From: Chloracidobacterium thermophilum B | GTDB lineage: Bacteria; Acidobacteriota; Blastocatellia; Chloracidobacteriales; Chloracidobacteriaceae | Assembly (NCBI RefSeq): GCF_000226295.1 | Contig: NC_016024.1 | Span: forward strand, 355,501 to 419,500 | Reading direction: 5' to 3' | DNA: 64,000 nucleotides | Program-made: the position numbers and the translations under genes | Part shown: piece by piece, positions 8,062-17,572 of the stretch | Layout: the number at the start of each line of letters is the position of its first letter | Numbering within the stretch: position 1 is the stretch's first letter | Notes under the pieces: generated by a model | Told to the model about the DNA's origin: nothing | What the model saw: the letters and a program-made list of their open reading frames with translations, nothing else | The model's database searches: none

Positions 8062-10322
8062 GTCAGCCGCAGCGTCCGCCCCTGGGTGATGTCGGCTTCA
8101 GTGGCCACGGCGGCAAAGACACCTTCCGGGGTCACGATGCGGTAGGGGGCCAGGGCAGACAGCGTGGTGAGCGGCGACCGCTCCTGGGCGTACGGAACCC
8201 GCCGGACAAAGCGCCCTTCAGCATCGGCCACGACTTCATCCAGGTAGTCGAACTCGCGTTGGAAGTACGTCCGAATGCGTGTGCTGATCTGCACCCGCGC
8301 GCCGGGGGTGGTCTGTCCGGTGATGAGCGCGCCCGGCACACGCTCGAAGACCTTGGCGGCCGCATGCGGCTGCTTGAACAGAGGATAGTCCGTTTCAAAG
8401 TCGCTTTCATACACCAGACGGAGTTGGGTCAGCGCTGCGTCACCCCGGGGAATACCTTCATCGGCCACCAGCCGGGCATAGAGCGAAGCTTTCATCTGTT
8501 CGTTCCAGTCTTCCCAGGGCGGTGACGTTCCCGTAACCGGGTCCCAGAGGGCATTGTACACGGTCGCTTTGGGCAGGAGTGGTGTGATGAGAACGTAGCG
8601 CACCCGGCGCGCTTCCATAAGCTGAAATGATGCTTCTGGCGGGAACGCCAGCATAGCCGCGCCGTCGCGGATGCCGAGGCGCAGCGGTTGGGTGTGGCCG
8701 AGTGGGGACGCCACGGTTGGCCGGCCGGCAATCCCGATGACCCAGTGGCCGGGCGTCCAGTCGCACAAAACGGCGTAATCGTGGGCCTGGTCGCCCTGTG
8801 GACTCGTCGCCGGCGTATGCGTTGCCAGCCAGCGCAGAGTGGGTTCGGCATCCACGAAGGCTCCGGTCGGTGAGACGACATAGGTTGGTGCGCGAATGGT
8901 GAAACTAAGCGTCGGGGCCAGCATTCCGGCAAACAGCACGGCCGGCAGGATGACCCAGAGGAGCGTTTGATGTTGTGACCAGCGGGCCAGCCAGTCCGGC
9001 AGCCGAACCAGTGCCAAGGCGATGACCACTGCAAAGGGGACAGCAAACAGGCCGCTGAACTTGAGCTGAAGCAGCGCCAATCCCGTCGTGAGCAGGGAGA
9101 TGAACCAGAGCATCCAGTGTGGAACGGCGTCCGGCCGGGACTTCTGCCACGCCTCCCATGCTACGGCTACCCACGCCAGCGGCAGCAGCCAGAGAAAGCC
9201 GGTGTAGTTGTTTGTGATGTCGGTAAAGGATAACCGGAACAATGGCTGACTCTCGAAGATCGTCGCCAGCCACGGATCGGCGGCACCGATGTGCTGCACC
9301 CCGTACTGCACGAAATACCAGACCTCACCCAGTTCCGCGCGGGGCAGGACACCGATGCCTAACCCGACCCAGGCCAGAAACCACCCGCTCTGCCAGTGCC
9401 GGCTTTGGCTCCTGCCCTTCCCTCCCGTCGTCCAGCCCAAGGCCGCCAGTGTTGCCCCAGCCGCCAGCCAACCGGTCAGCCAGGCCGTCGTGAGCGCCGG
9501 GTTGACACCGTGGAGTTCAGCTATCCGGGTCGCGGCAAAGGGGGCCAGACCGACGAGAAGGGTCAGCCACGCCCAAAGGCTGACGCGAAGATGCGCCTGC
9601 CGGGCCGCCGGCTTGGAGCGGTACAGAAGCCATCCCCCCAGCGTGACCAGGGCGTGCAGCCCGACGAGCAGGGGCAGGATGGTGGCACAGAGCAGCCCGA
9701 TGGCGAGGGCGCTGCCAGCCACGACTCCGTGCCGGTTCGCCGGATGCTCCCGCACCATAGCCCACAGGTAGAGTCCCGTGCAGAGGGGTTCAAAGACGTG
9801 GTGATCCACATAACCAATGGCGCACACCACCCAGAGCGATGGCAGCCAGGCGAGGATAAGTCCGGCAGTCACTCCGGCCCAGACACCGCCCAGGCGGGTG
9901 GCGATGACATAGCCCAGGCAGGGCGTGAACGCTCCGAGGAGCGGCGTCAGCCAACAGGCGACGGCCGTTGTCCAACCCTCATCCGGCCGGCCGCTCCCCT
10001 GGAAAAGGGTGTAGGTCGCCTGCGCCACAAAGGCATAGAGCCAGTCGAACCCAAAGGGCCAGTTGACGCGCGCGCCATCGGGAAAGTTGACGTAGTGATC
10101 CACGTCGGGCACCTGCAGGCCGTGCGCGACCGCGAAATGAATGCGGCGCAGGTGGTAAAACGAGTCCGTCGAAATCGGAAAGATACCGAAATCTGTAAAA
10201 ACGCCGTCAAAATTCGACAGCCGAACAGCAAAGCTCAGGAAATAGAGGAGCGCCATCATCACAGCCGACCGGTACAGCAGGCGGTGCATACCGGTCGGCA
10301 GCGAAGCTGGCGTTGTTGTCAT
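8031..10322 (-). CDS. STT3/AglB-like membrane glycosyltransferase
   Basis: A 763-residue, multi-pass GT-C protein resembling oligosaccharyltransferase catalytic subunits, which move a lipid-linked glycan to Asn outside the membrane. An early loop carries STDSFYHLRRI, like the first acidic motif, and GYVDHHVFEPL is the second. A degenerate WWDYG-like segment reads CDWTPGHWVIGIAGRPTV. The C-terminal domain (KVFERVPGALITGQT...GRFVRRVPYA) is like the one found in archaeal AglB proteins. I chose ATG 10322 because longer frames run into the adjacent IS fragment. The deleted IS607 copy ends 10 bp upstream, and no ribosome binding site is seen in between. Confidence 0.75.
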   Translation of the reverse strand: MTTTPASLPTGMHRLLYRSAVMMALLYFLSFAVRLSNFDGVFTDFGIFPISTDSFYHLRRIHFAVAHGLQVPDVDHYVNFPDGARVNWPFGFDWLYAFVAQATYTLFQGSGRPDEGWTTAVACWLTPLLGAFTPCLGYVIATRLGGVWAGVTAGLILAWLPSLWVVCAIGYVDHHVFEPLCTGLYLWAMVREHPANRHGVVAGSALAIGLLCATILPLLVGLHALVTLGGWLLYRSKPAARQAHLRVSLWAWLTLLVGLAPFAATRIAELHGVNPALTTAWLTGWLAAGATLAALGWTTGGKGRSQSRHWQSGWFLAWVGLGIGVLPRAELGEVWYFVQYGVQHIGAADPWLATIFESQPLFRLSFTDITNNYTGFLWLLPLAWVAVAWEAWQKSRPDAVPHWMLWFISLLTTGLALLQLKFSGLFAVPFAVVIALALVRLPDWLARWSQHQTLLWVILPAVLFAGMLAPTLSFTIRAPTYVVSPTGAFVDAEPTLRWLATHTPATSPQGDQAHDYAVLCDWTPGHWVIGIAGRPTVASPLGHTQPLRLGIRDGAAMLAFPPEASFQLMEARRVRYVLITPLLPKATVYNALWDPVTGTSPPWEDWNEQMKASLYARLVADEGIPRGDAALTQLRLVYESDFETDYPLFKQPHAAAKVFERVPGALITGQTTPGARVQISTRIRTYFQREFDYLDEVVADAEGRFVRRVPYAQERSPLTTLSALAPYRIVTPEGVFAAVATEADITQGRTLRLTQVSEARAGD

Positions 10323-10332
10323 GTCAAGCTGC

Positions 10333-10714
10333 CTGCTATCAAGAATGTGCGCAAAAGTGCGCACGGTTCTCTTCCTGCCCCGACGTGTCCTGTTGACCAC
10401 CGTCGTATCTGACAGGCGTGACTTTCCCGACTACGGCGGGGACGGTCCCCGCCGCAGCGCCGCCATTGCTGGACGGACTCGCCACGGGTAGGGCCGTTTC
10501 GGTTGCCAGCCGTTTCAGGTTCAGCTTCAGGTTCAGCGCCGCGAGGCAGCGGTTGCTGTCCGTTCGGGCCACCGGAATCAGCCTTCCTTCGCGTTCCCAA
10601 CGCTGCAACGTCCTGACCGGGACACCGGGAAGTTTTGCCGCCTTGCCTGTGCTGATCGTGCTTTCCATGAGCATGATTATACACTATCGCGTACTATACG
10701 GCAAGCTAGAGTCC
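10333..10714 (-). mobile_element. IS607 internal-deletion derivative (mini-IS)
   Basis: A 382-bp relative of the element at 2470-4497, in minus orientation. It keeps about 170 bp of the left end through the recombinase HTH region and about 210 bp of the right end, including the tnpB tail. The junction lies at GCCTC|GCGGCGCTGAAC, and both parents carry CCTC there, so microhomology deletion is likely. A 12-bp unit CTGAACCTGAAG/A is duplicated next to the junction. It could move only if a recombinase is supplied in trans. Confidence 0.88.
10339..10674 (-). pseudogene. Fused recombinase HTH - TnpB tail frame in the mini-IS
   Basis: A 111-codon open frame beginning MLMESTISTGKAAKLPG. It joins the complete MerR-like HTH of the serine recombinase (about residues 1-43) directly to the last 65 or so residues of TnpB. 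The recombinase catalytic domain, the TnpB RuvC core and the zinc ribbon are gone. The frame stays open across the deletion. If translated, it could be an end-binding HTH peptide, but nothing shows that it is. It preserves the intact recombinase start missing from the full copy. Confidence 0.7.
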
Positions 10715-10781
10715 GTCTCCGCCCTAAAGGATGAAACGACGCCACCCTTGCCGCCTGAAAACCGGGGCCACTGTTCCGGCT

Positions 10782-13700
10782 TCAAGCTCTGAAATCATCG
10801 GTGATACGCCGCCACTCTTCTACGACCGCAGCAATGTCGCTGCGCTCGCGGGAGAGTCGTTTCTGATCGTGTGGGTTGGCTTCTTCGAGCAGGCTTTCCA
10901 AAGCCCGCAGGGTGAGGTTGGCGGCGGCCAGCGCCTCTGTCCGATCACCCCGCGCCCAGCGGCAGCGCGCGATGACCCACTGGGCACGCCATTCGACATC
11001 CCGGTCTCCCAGTTCCCGCGCCGTTGCGGCGGCCGACACACTGCGGTCGAGCGCCAGGGTCAGTTCCTTGCGGATGAGATGGACTTCGCCAAGGGTCTGA
11101 AGCATCTCGGCGCGTACCTGAGCGTCATCCGTGGTGCGGTTCAGTACTTGGGCTTCTTCGAGCAGTTGCATGGCTTCCCGGAGGTTGCCGGTACGGGTGT
11201 ACATCTGCGCGGCATTGACAAGCGCCATTTCCAGCACCCGCTGGTTTTTGTTTTCACGCGCACTCCGAATCGCCAGGCGGTAGTAGGCCAGGGCATCGGC
11301 GTAGCGTCCTTCCTGCCGGAAGGTATCGCCAATGTTGTTGAGCATCGCCCCCTCACTGGCGCGGTCGTTGATTTCGCGCATGATCTGAACGGCCCGCTGG
11401 TAGCAGTCACGGGCGCGGGCGACCTGTCCCTGGCTGTGGAACGCCGAAGCCATCAGCATCAGGCCCTTGCGCTCAATGTCGCGGTCGCCGGTGGCCCGTG
11501 CCGTCTGGAGCATCTCGCGCCACGTGGATTCCAGAGACACCACACTCTGCAACACGCTCTGTAGCGCGTGAGGCTGGCCGGGATGGGCTTCACGGTGTGG
11601 TGCAGCCGACGCTTGACTTTGATCTTCAGCAACGGCCCCCGCCAGGCGACCACTGTTGAAAAGCTCGCCCATGCCAAGATTTTCAGCAAAGGCGGCCACG
11701 TCGTTGAGCAGTTCTTCGAGTGAAAACTCGCTCGCTTCGCTCCCACGTCCCGTACTGCGTGCCATCGTCAGGCTGTGCAGGGCATCCAGATCGCTGGGCA
11801 TTTCAGCCCCACCCGGCTCTGCGACGGCCGGCGGCCTGGCGGCCGGTGGCGGTACGGGCGGGGGTGGTGGGGTGGAAGCCAGCCATTTGGTAGGTTCCGG
11901 CTCCGGTATCGGGGGGGCGGTTTTCACTTCCCCGGCCTTGGCGCTTTCGGCCTTGGCGCTGACTGGCACTGCCGCAATGGACCCGGTTTCATCCAGCAGT
12001 GAGGTGGCTTTGCCGGCGGGTGCCTGGTCCGCTTTCAGGGCCACGGTGGCTTTGGGTTCCAGTGGGCGCGTGGCAAGGGCGCGGTCAAGCCGCACCTTGA
12101 GGTCGAACACCGGTCGTTTGTCCTCCAGGAAGGCGGACGCTACGGTGTCGTCGGGAAGATAGGACTGAAGCGTGGTAATCACCGAGAGCGCTTCTTCGAT
12201 GGCGGACTGGGCGTTGGCAAAGTCCTGGCGCTGCATGAAGCATTCCGCGAGACCGTAGGCCGCAATCCACCGGACATGAGGTGACTCGACTTCCCGCGCC
12301 AGTTCGCGCGCGCGGGCATAGCAACTCTCTGCCGCCGCAAAGTCTCCCTCTGCCCGTTGGGTGTCGCCCATCTCGACCAGAATTTCGGCTTCAATGGGGG
12401 TGACTTCTGCGGTTTCAGCCAGAAGCAGGGCCGCTTGCAGCGTACTCAGGGCAGACTTGGCATCGCTGCGCCGCCGCCGAATCCGTCCGACATTGAGCAG
12501 GTAGCGCGCTTCAGCCGCACCGTTGCCGATGTCACGGGCAATATCCACCGCCTGCTGGACGTATTCCATCGCTTCCGTGTCGTTGCCGCGCCGCATGAAG
12601 ACTTCGCCCAGTCCGTTGAGCGCCACCGACTCACCATAGCGGTGGCCGAGGGCGTAGGCAATGCGCAGGGAGCCGGCATAGCATTCCTGCGCTTCGTCCA
12701 GATGGGCCAGTTGCAGGTGGATAGACCCCAGCAGTGCCAGCGCCCGGCGTTCCTCAAAGATGTTGCCGAGATGGCGCACCATGGTCAGTGCCTGCCGGGC
12801 GTCGGACAGGGCTTCGGCATACTTGCCCCGCTGGACATTGACAGCCGCATTGACCAGACGGGCCGCCGCCTGGCCGCTGCGATCCCCGGCCCGTTCGGCA
12901 ACATAAAGCGCTTCGTCAACAGCCTGGAGTGCCGCCGTCAGGCGGCCGCGTTCGACATGGGCCGTGGCCGTGACAAGCAGGGCCAGGCACAAACCGGCAG
13001 CATCGTCACGGGCGCGAAGCATAGGCAACGCAGCAGCGGTGAGTTGCAGGGCACCTTCGGCATCGCCCGTCAGATTGGACAGGCGTGCCAGGCTGACCTG
13101 CGTGCGCCCCAGCCAGGTCAGCTCATGGGCCTGACACAGTTCAAGCGCACGTTCCAGCGCCTGCCGTGCATCGTCGGGCTGGGCGCACTCGATGAGCAGG
13201 TTGCCGTACGTCAGACGATAGCGCGCCTCTTCATCAGGGCTGAGCGGTGGCTTCGCACCTTCACTCTGAAGATGCTGGAGCGCTTGGGCAACCCACCCGA
13301 AAAACTTCCCCGCGTCGGCGAAAGCGTAGAGATTCCAGCGGGCATAACCGGCCTCAAGGGCGTATTCAATGGCTTTGCGCCATTCTTCGGCCCGGAAGTA
13401 GTGGTAGGCCAGATCGCTGGCCGTGAAATCCTGGCGTCCGAGCGCCGCCGCCGAAGCCCGTGGTGAGGCGGCCTGCTGCTCCAGGCGCTCGGCAATCCGG
13501 GCATGCAGGCGCTTCCGCCGCCGCCGGGTGATGCGCCGGTAGAGCACGCGGTGCACCATGGTGTTGACAAAGCTGTACCGGTCTTCCCGCCAGCCGGCCA
13601 TTTCCCGAATCAGCCCCAGCTTGAGGGCGTTTTCGATATGCCGCAGCAGGTCTTCTTCCGTGGACTCCGTCAGAAACTGCAGGAGGTCAAAGGTGAATTC

Positions 13701-15767
13701 CTCACCAATCACCGCCGCGTGGGCCAGCACGTCAGCCAGGTCGTCATCGAGCCGCACGAGCAGCGGTTTGACCAGCGCGACAATGGATTCCGGCAAATCG
13801 AACTCATCCACATCCTGGCAGACCCAGCCCGTTTCCTCGCCATGCGAAATCTGTCCGCTGGCAATCATGGCGTTGACGACTTCACAGACGTAGTACGGGT
13901 TGCCCTTCGTTTCCTCGGCCAGCATCAGCGCGACACTGACCGGCAGGCGCACCTGAGCGCCGAGCAGTCCCTCGACCATCAGGCGGATTTCACTGCTGGA
14001 GAGCGGCGGCAGCTTGATCTGGTCATAGCCGCCCACATCGTCCAGCGATTGCAACCAGTTCCGTAAGGCGGGTGTGCCGTCGGGCAGGCTCGTGAACGGA
14101 CGACAGGCAATGATGGCCAACAGCCGGTCCTGCCGCGTCTGGCGCAGCAAATGTTCGATGAAGTCCAACAGAAGCGGGTCGGCGTGGTGTGCATCATCGA
14201 GAAAGAACACTGCTCCCCGTTCGCGGGCCAGCAGACGGCACAGATAGGTCAGGTCGGCAAAAAAACTGTTCCGGTCGGCCGCCAGACGTGCCGCCAGCTT
14301 GGAAGCGTAAGATTCGTCGCACAGGTTGGCAAAGAACGTCCCGTCCAAAAACTGCTCATCAGCCGGTGACAATGACCGTACGGCGCGCAGTTCCGGGTTG
14401 AAGTAGGCCATCGCGGCCATGCGGATGTCGGACAGGGGAAGCTGTCCGGCGGCGGCGCGGGTGGGGTCGCAGCGCATGCGCAGCAGGATCGGCTGACCTT
14501 CGCCCACGTCCTCCAGCCGAATCATGAACTGTTCGATAAGGCGGGTTTTACCAATGCCGGCTTCACCAAAAATGACCACCGGCCGTCCCCGGCGGGTCGT
14601 CACCGACTGCCAGGCCGCAATGAGGACACCAAGTTCCGGCGTGCGACCGACAAACTCCCCGCCGCTCATGCCGGTTGGGAGATGAACTGAACTGGGCGGA
14701 AGTGTGCTGGATTTCGGCAGGGCCGGGGCCTCGGCCGGCACCACCCGGGTGAAGGGGCCTGGAGCTGCCGTGGAGGACTCCAGTGGCAGCGCTGGAATGC
14801 CCTGGGGAGTCACCATAGAGACACTGCCCGGTGCAAGCTGACGTTGCACGCTGCGAAAGGCCTCGGCGAATTCCTCGGCCGTCTGGTAGCGGTTGGCCGG
14901 TGATTTTTCCAGCGCCCGCATCACAATCGCTTCGAGCGCCGGGGGGATTTCAGGCCGCAACTCGCGCAGTGGTTTGGGTTTTTGTTTGACCTGGGCAATG
15001 ACCGTGGCCAGTGGGGTCGGCTCGTCGAAGGGAAGCTTGCCGGTGAGCATCTCGTAGGCAATGATGCCAATGCTATAGACATCCGACCGTCCATCAATCC
15101 GATGGGCCTGGCATTGTTCGGGCGACATGTACTGCGGTGTCCCGATGATCCCCGTGCCGGTGAGGTTCATCAGGTTGGGGTTGTTCATCGCCAACTTGGC
15201 AATCCCGAAGTCGAGCACCTTGACGGTTTCACCCGTGCGCAGTTTTTCCAGCATGATGTTGGCTGGTTTGAGGTCGCGGTGGATGATGCCTTCAGCATGC
15301 GCGGCATGTACGGCGTCACACACCGGCGCCAGCACCGACACCACCCGCAGGGGGGAAAGCGTCTTGGCCTGCTGAAGCTCGTGGGCCAGGCTATGCCCTT
15401 CGATGAACTCCATGACGATGTAGGCTTCGCCAATGGCGCTCATCCCGTAGTCGTAAATGGTGATGGCATTGGGATGCTTGAGGCGGCCCGACAGCAGAGC
15501 TTCCCGGCGGAAACGTTCCAGCGCTGCCGGATTGGAGACCAGGTCCGCATTGAGAATCTTGAGGGCGACCCGCCGCTGCATCGTGGTGTGGATGGCTTCA
15601 TAGACAGCACCCATCCCGCCACGTCCGACCATGCGCACAATCTGGTACTTCCCATCCACCACACGCGCCACGGTGGAGGGTTTGTCCGAAGCCAGTGGCG
15701 CTCCGTCCTGCGGACAGATGTTGTATTCATCAGGATAAGTCGCACCACACTTCGGACAGGACTTCAT
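10782..15767 (-). CDS. Zinc-ribbon / Ser-Thr kinase / AAA ATPase / TPR protein
   Basis: A 1661-residue signalling protein. Residues 4-22 form a zinc ribbon (CPKCGATYPDEYNICPQDG). A Hanks-type kinase at about 40-305 has VGRGGMGAVYEA, VALKIL, IIHRDLKPANIML, VLDFGIAKL and GTPQYMSPEQ. A STAND/AAA ATPase follows at about 370-700, with Walker A VIFGEAGIGKTRLIEQF and Walker B VFFLDDAHHADPLLLDF. Long TPR arrays run at about 780-1190 and 1440-1640, separated by an Ala/Pro-rich linker with PPPPPVPPP. This is the guanylate-cyclase/kinase-ATPase-TPR plan seen in Acidobacteria and Myxobacteria. It stands alone, with 67 bp to the mini-IS at its 3' end. Confidence 0.92.
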   Translation of the reverse strand: MKSCPKCGATYPDEYNICPQDGAPLASDKPSTVARVVDGKYQIVRMVGRGGMGAVYEAIHTTMQRRVALKILNADLVSNPAALERFRREALLSGRLKHPNAITIYDYGMSAIGEAYIVMEFIEGHSLAHELQQAKTLSPLRVVSVLAPVCDAVHAAHAEGIIHRDLKPANIMLEKLRTGETVKVLDFGIAKLAMNNPNLMNLTGTGIIGTPQYMSPEQCQAHRIDGRSDVYSIGIIAYEMLTGKLPFDEPTPLATVIAQVKQKPKPLRELRPEIPPALEAIVMRALEKSPANRYQTAEEFAEAFRSVQRQLAPGSVSMVTPQGIPALPLESSTAAPGPFTRVVPAEAPALPKSSTLPPSSVHLPTGMSGGEFVGRTPELGVLIAAWQSVTTRRGRPVVIFGEAGIGKTRLIEQFMIRLEDVGEGQPILLRMRCDPTRAAAGQLPLSDIRMAAMAYFNPELRAVRSLSPADEQFLDGTFFANLCDESYASKLAARLAADRNSFFADLTYLCRLLARERGAVFFLDDAHHADPLLLDFIEHLLRQTRQDRLLAIIACRPFTSLPDGTPALRNWLQSLDDVGGYDQIKLPPLSSSEIRLMVEGLLGAQVRLPVSVALMLAEETKGNPYYVCEVVNAMIASGQISHGEETGWVCQDVDEFDLPESIVALVKPLLVRLDDDLADVLAHAAVIGEEFTFDLLQFLTESTEEDLLRHIENALKLGLIREMAGWREDRYSFVNTMVHRVLYRRITRRRRKRLHARIAERLEQQAASPRASAAALGRQDFTASDLAYHYFRAEEWRKAIEYALEAGYARWNLYAFADAGKFFGWVAQALQHLQSEGAKPPLSPDEEARYRLTYGNLLIECAQPDDARQALERALELCQAHELTWLGRTQVSLARLSNLTGDAEGALQLTAAALPMLRARDDAAGLCLALLVTATAHVERGRLTAALQAVDEALYVAERAGDRSGQAAARLVNAAVNVQRGKYAEALSDARQALTMVRHLGNIFEERRALALLGSIHLQLAHLDEAQECYAGSLRIAYALGHRYGESVALNGLGEVFMRRGNDTEAMEYVQQAVDIARDIGNGAAEARYLLNVGRIRRRRSDAKSALSTLQAALLLAETAEVTPIEAEILVEMGDTQRAEGDFAAAESCYARARELAREVESPHVRWIAAYGLAECFMQRQDFANAQSAIEEALSVITTLQSYLPDDTVASAFLEDKRPVFDLKVRLDRALATRPLEPKATVALKADQAPAGKATSLLDETGSIAAVPVSAKAESAKAGEVKTAPPIPEPEPTKWLASTPPPPPVPPPAARPPAVAEPGGAEMPSDLDALHSLTMARSTGRGSEASEFSLEELLNDVAAFAENLGMGELFNSGRLAGAVAEDQSQASAAPHREAHPGQPHALQSVLQSVVSLESTWREMLQTARATGDRDIERKGLMLMASAFHSQGQVARARDCYQRAVQIMREINDRASEGAMLNNIGDTFRQEGRYADALAYYRLAIRSARENKNQRVLEMALVNAAQMYTRTGNLREAMQLLEEAQVLNRTTDDAQVRAEMLQTLGEVHLIRKELTLALDRSVSAAATARELGDRDVEWRAQWVIARCRWARGDRTEALAAANLTLRALESLLEEANPHDQKRLSRERSDIAAVVEEWRRITDDFRA

Positions 15768-15982
15768 GGCAGAAAATTATGGGCATGAGAAACCGGAACC
15801 CATCGTTCATGCACCGTGCTCAGGGTCAACCGGAGGGGTCGCCGGACAACATACAGCGCCACCCGGCTGTCCGCCGGATGCCACCAGGCTGATAAAAGCG
15901 CAGAAAACGTCAGAGTATCGGGAGACATTCCGGCTGGCAAGAAACACACGTGGTCGTTGTAGAAACATCGCCGGTGCTACCC

Positions 15983-17572
15983 CTATCCGAGTGCCGCGCC
16001 GTTTGTTGCAATGACCTGAGCATACCACGCAAAGGAATCCTTCGGGGTGCGAACCTGTGTGTCATAGTCCACATACACCAGCCCGAAACGCTGCTTGTAG
16101 CCCTCGGCCCATTCAAAGTTGTCCAGGATGGACCAGTGAAAGTACCCCTGCACCGGCACTCCTTCCCCGACGGCACGGCGTAGTTCGCGCAGGTAGCGCG
16201 TTGTGAAATCAATGCGCTGCGGGTCGTGAACTTTTCCATCAAGCGCCACCCAGTCGCGCAGCGCCAGTCCGTTTTCCGTGATGTATATCGGTCTTTTGTA
16301 ACGTTCGTGGAAAAATTTCGGGCCCCACCGGAGGGCTTCCGGCGTCACGGGCCAGTCAAAGGCCGTCAGTGGGGTGGCCGGCGTCGGAATGACGACCCGC
16401 GGGCCACCACGTCCGTCGGACTGAATCTTAAACCCGAAGTAGATGTTGACGCCACAGAAGTCCACCGGCGTCGAAATGATGGCCATATCCCCGTCCGCCA
16501 CCTGCGGCGCGTCGGCCTTGTACAGCGCCAGCCCTTCGGCCGGATACTCACCGAGAAAGACCGGGTCCATCCACCAGGCGTTGTTGAACGGGTTTTTGAG
16601 CGGAAGCCCGACCGAGGCGTTGAACAGAAAACCGTAGCCCTGAATCCCGAAGTTGAACGCGCGCGCAGCGGCGATGTCTTCGGGTTGCTCGGTGGCAGGG
16701 TAGGCAATGGGCGTTGCCGGCGCAAAGCCAATCCGGGCCTGTTTGACGTGGGCGCGCAACGCCTGAACACCTTTCCCATGCGCCAGCAGCGCGTGATGGC
16801 CTGCCTGAAGCACGTCCTTGAGGGGCAGCACCAACCCCGGAGCATGCCGCCCCACCTGGTAGCCCAGCGTGATGAACACCTGCGGCTCGTTGAGGGTCAT
16901 CCAGTAGGTGATGCGGTCGCCCAGCCGCCGGGCGGCGACGGTCGTGTATTCGGCAAACCAGTTGGCGCTGTCGCGGTTGGTCCAGCCCCCGCGCTGGTGC
17001 AGTGCCAGCGGCAGGTCCCAGTGATACAGCGTGCAGAAGGGCGTTATCCCGGCCGCCAGCAGTTCGTCCACCAGGCGGTCGTAGAAATCCAGTCCCCTGA
17101 CGTTGACCGTCCCGGTGCCTTCCGGGAGGATGCGCGCCCAGGCGAGGCTGAAGCGGTACGCCCTGAGGCCCAGCTTTTTCATCAGGGACACGTCTTCCTT
17201 GTACCGCCGGTAGTGGTCACAGGCGACATCGCCTGTATGGCCGCGCCAGATGGCATTCGGTTTGCGCACGAACATGTCCCAGATGGACTGCCCCTTGCCG
17301 TCGGCATCCATGGCGCCTTCGATCTGGTAGGCCGCCGTGGCCGCACCCCACTGAAAGCCAGCGGGGAAGGTTGTTCCGGCTGGCTTCTGGCTGGTGCGTG
17401 GCTTGCGCGAGGGGGTCTGCGGTGTTGCAGCGGACGTCACACTGCCGGCTGCCAGGGCGGCCGTGGTCGTCAGGGTTGAGGCCAGAAAGCGCCGCCGGGA
17501 AGCCCGGCGGCGGGATGGGACGTCAGTCTCTTTTGTGACCGGTGTTTCAACGGGGAGCTTGTCCATGGACAT
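15983..17572 (-). CDS. GH1 family beta-glucosidase, Tat-exported
   Basis: A 529-residue glycoside hydrolase of family 1, likely cleaving beta-glucosides or beta-galactosides. A twin-arginine leader is present (RRRASRRRFLAST then a hydrophobic Ala-rich stretch), which implies folded export to the periplasm. The enzyme core starts FPAGFQWGAATAAYQIEGA. The acid/base Glu lies in YWMTLNEPQVF and the nucleophile Glu in PIYITENGLALRDW. The C-terminal signature is GYFHWSILDNFEWAEGY. Two ATGs (17572, 17566) are possible. The gene overlaps the end of the solute-binding protein by up to 26 bp, so the two are probably translated from one message. Most bacterial GH1 enzymes are cytoplasmic, so the leader is notable. 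Confidence 0.93.
   Translation of the reverse strand: MSMDKLPVETPVTKETDVPSRRRASRRRFLASTLTTTAALAAGSVTSAATPQTPSRKPRTSQKPAGTTFPAGFQWGAATAAYQIEGAMDADGKGQSIWDMFVRKPNAIWRGHTGDVACDHYRRYKEDVSLMKKLGLRAYRFSLAWARILPEGTGTVNVRGLDFYDRLVDELLAAGITPFCTLYHWDLPLALHQRGGWTNRDSANWFAEYTTVAARRLGDRITYWMTLNEPQVFITLGYQVGRHAPGLVLPLKDVLQAGHHALLAHGKGVQALRAHVKQARIGFAPATPIAYPATEQPEDIAAARAFNFGIQGYGFLFNASVGLPLKNPFNNAWWMDPVFLGEYPAEGLALYKADAPQVADGDMAIISTPVDFCGVNIYFGFKIQSDGRGGPRVVIPTPATPLTAFDWPVTPEALRWGPKFFHERYKRPIYITENGLALRDWVALDGKVHDPQRIDFTTRYLRELRRAVGEGVPVQGYFHWSILDNFEWAEGYKQRFGLVYVDYDTQVRTPKDSFAWYAQVIATNGAALG

Noticed and set aside
9396-10412. 338-codon plus-strand frame
   Set aside because: Shadow of the STT3-like gene; it crosses the mini-IS end, which breaks any real coding unit.
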